A DNA stretch of 64,000 nt. Source: Ephydatia muelleri (Eukaryota > Porifera > Demospongiae > Spongillida > Spongillidae). Numbering within the stretch: position 1 is the first letter of the stretch; every line of letters starts with the position of its first letter. The DNA is taken from assembly GCA_013339895.1 (NCBI GenBank), contig JABACO010000035.1, positions 309,450 to 373,449 of the forward strand, read 5' to 3'. Shown in pieces: positions 60,190 through 64,000 of this stretch. The translations under genes and the position numbers were made by a program. Below the pieces are notes generated by a model. The model was not told where the DNA came from. It ran no database searches and saw only the letters and a program-made list of their open reading frames with translations.

Positions 60190-61924
60190 AGTATACGTGT
60201 CATGGTACTGTCATATACCTCTGCACTGTAGTAGAGACTCATAGGACATATGTGTTTGTAGCATTGTCTGCAGAGTGTATTGTACTGACAACTTCATTTG
60301 GTTATTACGATTTTAAAATTGCAGTTATTGTAAAAATATGTTTTGGACAGTACAGTGAAATCTGAGAATACAGTGCTAAGGAAATTGGTATAATTAATCA
60401 ATCCGGTGTTATGTGACAAGGGTTTGGCATATGACCACCACAACATCTGTTTGGTACATCCCACACACCACAACACACTAGCCATGCAACCCATGTCATA
60501 CCCAATGCCCTAGTTTGGCCCTGAATAAAAGTGAAAAGCACTCCAACTCTCCCAGCTACAGTACTATGCAGTAGAGTATTCTGAGACCAATTGGGAAGTG
60601 GAGTTCATTACGTATGCCAACCTGCTTTTACAAACACAGCTAACGTACTTGTAGGAGCCCACTGAGGTTCACACTGGTATAGTACTCTGCAAACCAATAT
60701 CGGAACGTATACCAACCTCCAACAGTCTTTTAACTCTTTCAACGCCAAGTACATCATGCCGACATACTCACCCATACCTATCTATATCACAATTCATGCA
60801 GTGTTGGACTGATAACATAGATCGCTTTGACTACCATTGTTCTTGCATGCTAATGCAATATGGTCCTTGTCATAATCATCTCTAAACACATTTTGGGGCT
60901 CAAGTGTATTTTGTGTTTCCATCATAACCTGGCACGTATTGTGCCAGCAACTGATACTTTTTATTAACTGGTAAAAGTGAACTGACCTTTTAAACATAGT
61001 TCACAACACAGATGTGGGTTACACATGCTGGTTCTGGGAGCACTGAAGTATTGCATTAGTGAAGTCATCAGAATAATTGGGTTCTTTGGCAGGTGGATAA
61101 AGCATCATTGCGTTACAAGTAATAACCAATGCAAACATGTACTACATGTATTTATAAGGTACATGGAGCAAGCATGTGCATGCATCATGGAGTTGAAAGG
61201 AATATAACGAAGGAATGGTTTCTATAGAGCTTGGTGAAGTCATCACCAATACTGTCACTGTGATCGTCAGTTATTGTCTGAGGGAACCATTATGTGAATT
61301 AACCGATCCGGTGTTTATTTACGAAGGCTTGGCATATGTGCACCACCACGTCTGGTAGGTACATCCCACACACTAAGCACAGCTCTCTTCGTATCCGATG
61401 CGCTTGTTTGACCCTGAATAGAAGTGACAAGCATTCCACTCTCCCCCGCTACTTACCCTGCAGTAGAGTATTCTGAGACCAATTGTAAAAGTTACCAATG
61501 CAATCAGCCTTTTAAAAACACAGCTAACGTACTTGTAGTAGTCCACGAGGTTCACACTGGTACAGCACTCTGCAAACCAAATATGTCCTTTTAAAGTAGA
61601 AGTGCAGCAAGCATATGCATGCATCATGGAATTGAATGAAATATGAAGTAATGGTTTCTGTAGTGTTATATGAAATCATCACCAATACTTTCAGCACCAC
61701 CACTGTGACCATCAGTTATGATAAAAGGGAACCATTATGTGAAGATTGCAGTACTTGCCATTTTCAGTAACATATATATTTTTCATACCTACTTGTATAA
61801 GATCTACATCATATTGTTGAATCTTCTGATAGAGTAATGGTGCTGTATCTGGAAGACAAATATGAATTGAGATCATTGAGCTGTTGTATTCACTGCAGCA
61901 GTGGCAGAAGGTATATAATAAGAT

Positions 61925-61962
<38 letters not shown>
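61925..61962. repeat. Poly-G tract (38)
   Basis: An uninterrupted run of 38 G followed by agctcc, at the unit position where other copies carry C16 or C25 on the opposite strand and an interrupted purine run near 1352. Confidence 0.95.
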
Positions 61963-61963
<1 letters not shown>

Positions 61964-63687
61964 GCTCCAAAAGTGAGGATAATTAATTCATTATACAGCA
62001 GGGGCAGATATAGGCTTTTGTTGATAGTATTTCTCCTGTCCGGCTATGGGGATGGGGGAGTGTAGTAAGAACTCCCGATAAGCCCCCCAGACACCCAGGA
62101 ATGTTTTGTAAAATCGATGAACATGCTAGTTCAAGCAAATATACAGCTGTTTGGACTGTCAGTTCAAAATACAGATAGATGCACCAGTTTTCTGCAATAA
62201 GTTGTACAATTATCTGGACCTGATGTACCTACCTCTGCACTGTAGTAGAGACTCATAGGACATAGGTGTTTGTAGCATTGTCTGCAGAGTGTATTGTACT
62301 GACAACTTCATTTGGTTATTACGATTTTAAAATTGCAGTTATTGTATAAATATGTTTTTGGACAGTACAGTGAAATCTGAGAATACATTACTAAGGAAAT
62401 TGGTATAATTAATGAATTCGGTGTTATGTGACAAGGTTTTGGCATATGAGCACCACAACATCTGTTTGGTACATCCCACACACACCGCAACACACTAGGA
62501 TAACAAACCCATGTCTTAACCCAATGCCCTAGTTTGGCCTTGAATAAAAATGAAAAGCACTCCACTCTCCCAGCTACAGTACTATGCAGTAGAGTATTCG
62601 GAGACCAATTCGGAAGTGGAGTTCATTACATATGCCAACCTGCTTTTACAAACACAGCTAACGTACTTGTAGTAGTCCCTGAGGTTCACACTAGTACTGT
62701 ACTCTGCAAACCAATATAAGAACGTAAATCAACCTCCAACAGTCTTTTAACTCTTTCAAACGCCAAGTACATAATGCCGACATACTCACCCATACGTATC
62801 TATGTCACAATTCATGCGGTGTTGGACTGATAATACAGATCGCTTTCTACCATTGTTCTTGGCATGCTAGTGCAATATGGGTCCTTGTCATAAATCATCT
62901 CTAAACACAGTTTGGGGGCTCAAGTGCATTTTGTGTTTCCATCATAACCTGGCACGTAATTGTGCCAAACAACTGATACTTTTTATTAACTGGTAAAAGT
63001 GAACTGACCTTTAAAACATAGTTCACTACACAGATGTGGGTTACACATTCTGGTTCTGGGAGCACTGAAGTAATGCATTAGTGAAGTCATCAGAATAATC
63101 GGGTTCTTTGGCAGGTGGAAGAAGCATCATTTGCGTTACATGTAATAACCAATGCAAACATGTACTACATGTATTTATAAGTGCAGCAAGCATATGCATG
63201 CATCATGGACTTGAAAGGAATATAACGAAGGAATGGTTTCTATAGAGCTCTATGAAGTCATCACCATACTGTCAGCACCACCACTGTAATCGTCAGCTAT
63301 AGTTTGAGGGAACCATTATGTGAATTAACCGATCCGGTGTTATTTTACGAGGGTTTGGCATATGTGCCCCCACGTCTGGTAGGTACATCCCACACACTAA
63401 GCACAGCTCTTCGTATCCGATGCCCTTGTTTGGCCCCTGAATAGAAGTGATAAGCATTCCACTCTCCCAGCTACTTACCCTGCAGTAGAGTATTCTGAGA
63501 CCAATTGAGAAAGTTACCAATGCAATCAGCCTTTTAAAAACACAGCTAACGTACTTGTAGTAGTCCACGAGGTTCACACTGGTACAGTATCTGCAAACCA
63601 AATATGTCCTTTTAAGAGGTAGAAGTGCACTATGGGGATGGGGGAGTGTAGTAAGAAGCTCTCGATAAGCCCCCCAGACCCCCTAGA

Positions 63688-64000
63688 ATGTTTTGTAAAA
63701 TCGATGAACATGCTAGTACAAGCAAATATAGCTATTTGGACTGTCAGTTCAAAAGACAGATAAATGCAACAGACACACCAGTTTTCTGCAATAAGTTGTA
63801 CAATTATCTGGACCTGATGTACCTCCTCAACTGTTCTGCACTGCTAGTTAAATTGTGTACCAGAGTTCAAATGAAAACTGTGTTGGAGTTTTAGTACCCT
63901 CCTATACTATTGCATTGTGGCCATGCAGGCTTGCAAGATCTATGGCAGAGCCAGAAGAAATGGATTATTGAAAGGATAAATTAAGCAATGCTTCTATAGA
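63688..64000 (+). pseudogene. Fragment of beta-helix/TM gene 3' end, running off the window
   Basis: Starts with the sequence coding for HASTSKYSYLDCQFKRQ in one frame and NYLDLMYLLNCSAL in the next, followed by the shortened final helix and the beginning of a tail. It is cut by the window end. Confidence 0.6.

Larger units (their letters stand above)
53955..62447 (+). repeat. Right arm of giant inverted repeat
   Basis: Reverse complement of 30753-38743, about 8.5 kb with indels. From 53955 (attgtgccat) to about 57.3 kb no gene is recognised. From 57.31 kb it consists of tandem array units in plus orientation. The segment at about 54.79-55.74 kb has no counterpart at the matching place in the left arm, so it is an insertion here or a deletion there. 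Confidence 0.9.
57640..64000 (+). repeat. Tandem array of about 2.2-kb units
   Basis: The TM-fragment start (catgctagtacaagcaaata) occurs at about 57641, 59829, 62122 and 63708, giving unit lengths near 2.2, 2.3 and 1.6 kb (the last shortened by deletion). Each full unit carries, in order: TM fragment, C-terminal tail, 3' flank, one or two further tail fragments, and a block ending in agacccccaggaatgttttg. The same array, inverted, fills 30.75-36.1 kb. Confidence 0.8.

Overview
The window looks like transposon-rich, AT-leaning nuclear DNA of an invertebrate animal. Very short GT-AG introns (about 60-100 bp), a beta-helix/multi-TM receptor-like family and the mix of elements make a sponge or similar early-branching metazoan my best guess; this is inference, since no species marker is present.

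Layout. 1-7.4 kb holds an apparently intact single-exon gene for a secreted-then-membrane protein (beta-helix repeats plus about eight TM helices), with a CRE/TATA promoter, flanked by decayed copies of its own 3' end. 7.5-11 kb holds remnants on the minus strand (non-LTR retrotransposon, Mutator-like transposase-like exon, PHD finger). 11.6-15.96 kb is a 24-bp minisatellite with a 1,622-bp higher-order duplication. 17.2-20.7 kb carries the most interesting gene: an 11-exon, 938-codon RAG1-like gene with N-terminal zinc region, RING and a DDE core in which the catalytic acids and zinc ligands of RAG1 can be placed by spacing. 21.2-30.75 kb is a Ty3/gypsy element split by a 5.1-kb CACTG-ended DNA transposon that itself carries a non-LTR fragment.

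30.75-38.74 kb and 53.96-62.45 kb are arms of a very large inverted repeat made of roughly 2.2-kb tandem units, each derived from the 3' end and 3' flank of the beta-helix/TM gene family. The 15-kb spacer contains a broken RING-exon copy of the RAG1-like gene, a 26-bp minisatellite, a decayed EnSpm-like transposase, and a GC-richer DIRS-order (tyrosine recombinase) retroelement. The DIRS reverse transcriptase is interrupted by a 4.5-kb EnSpm-like element (3-bp target duplication TTC) whose right half is a 2,466-bp palindrome. 62.4-64 kb continues the tandem array.

Only two genes look intact: the beta-helix/TM protein and the RAG1-like protein. The rest is nested transposons and segmental duplications. 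No rRNA, CRISPR, operon or convincing tRNA gene was seen.
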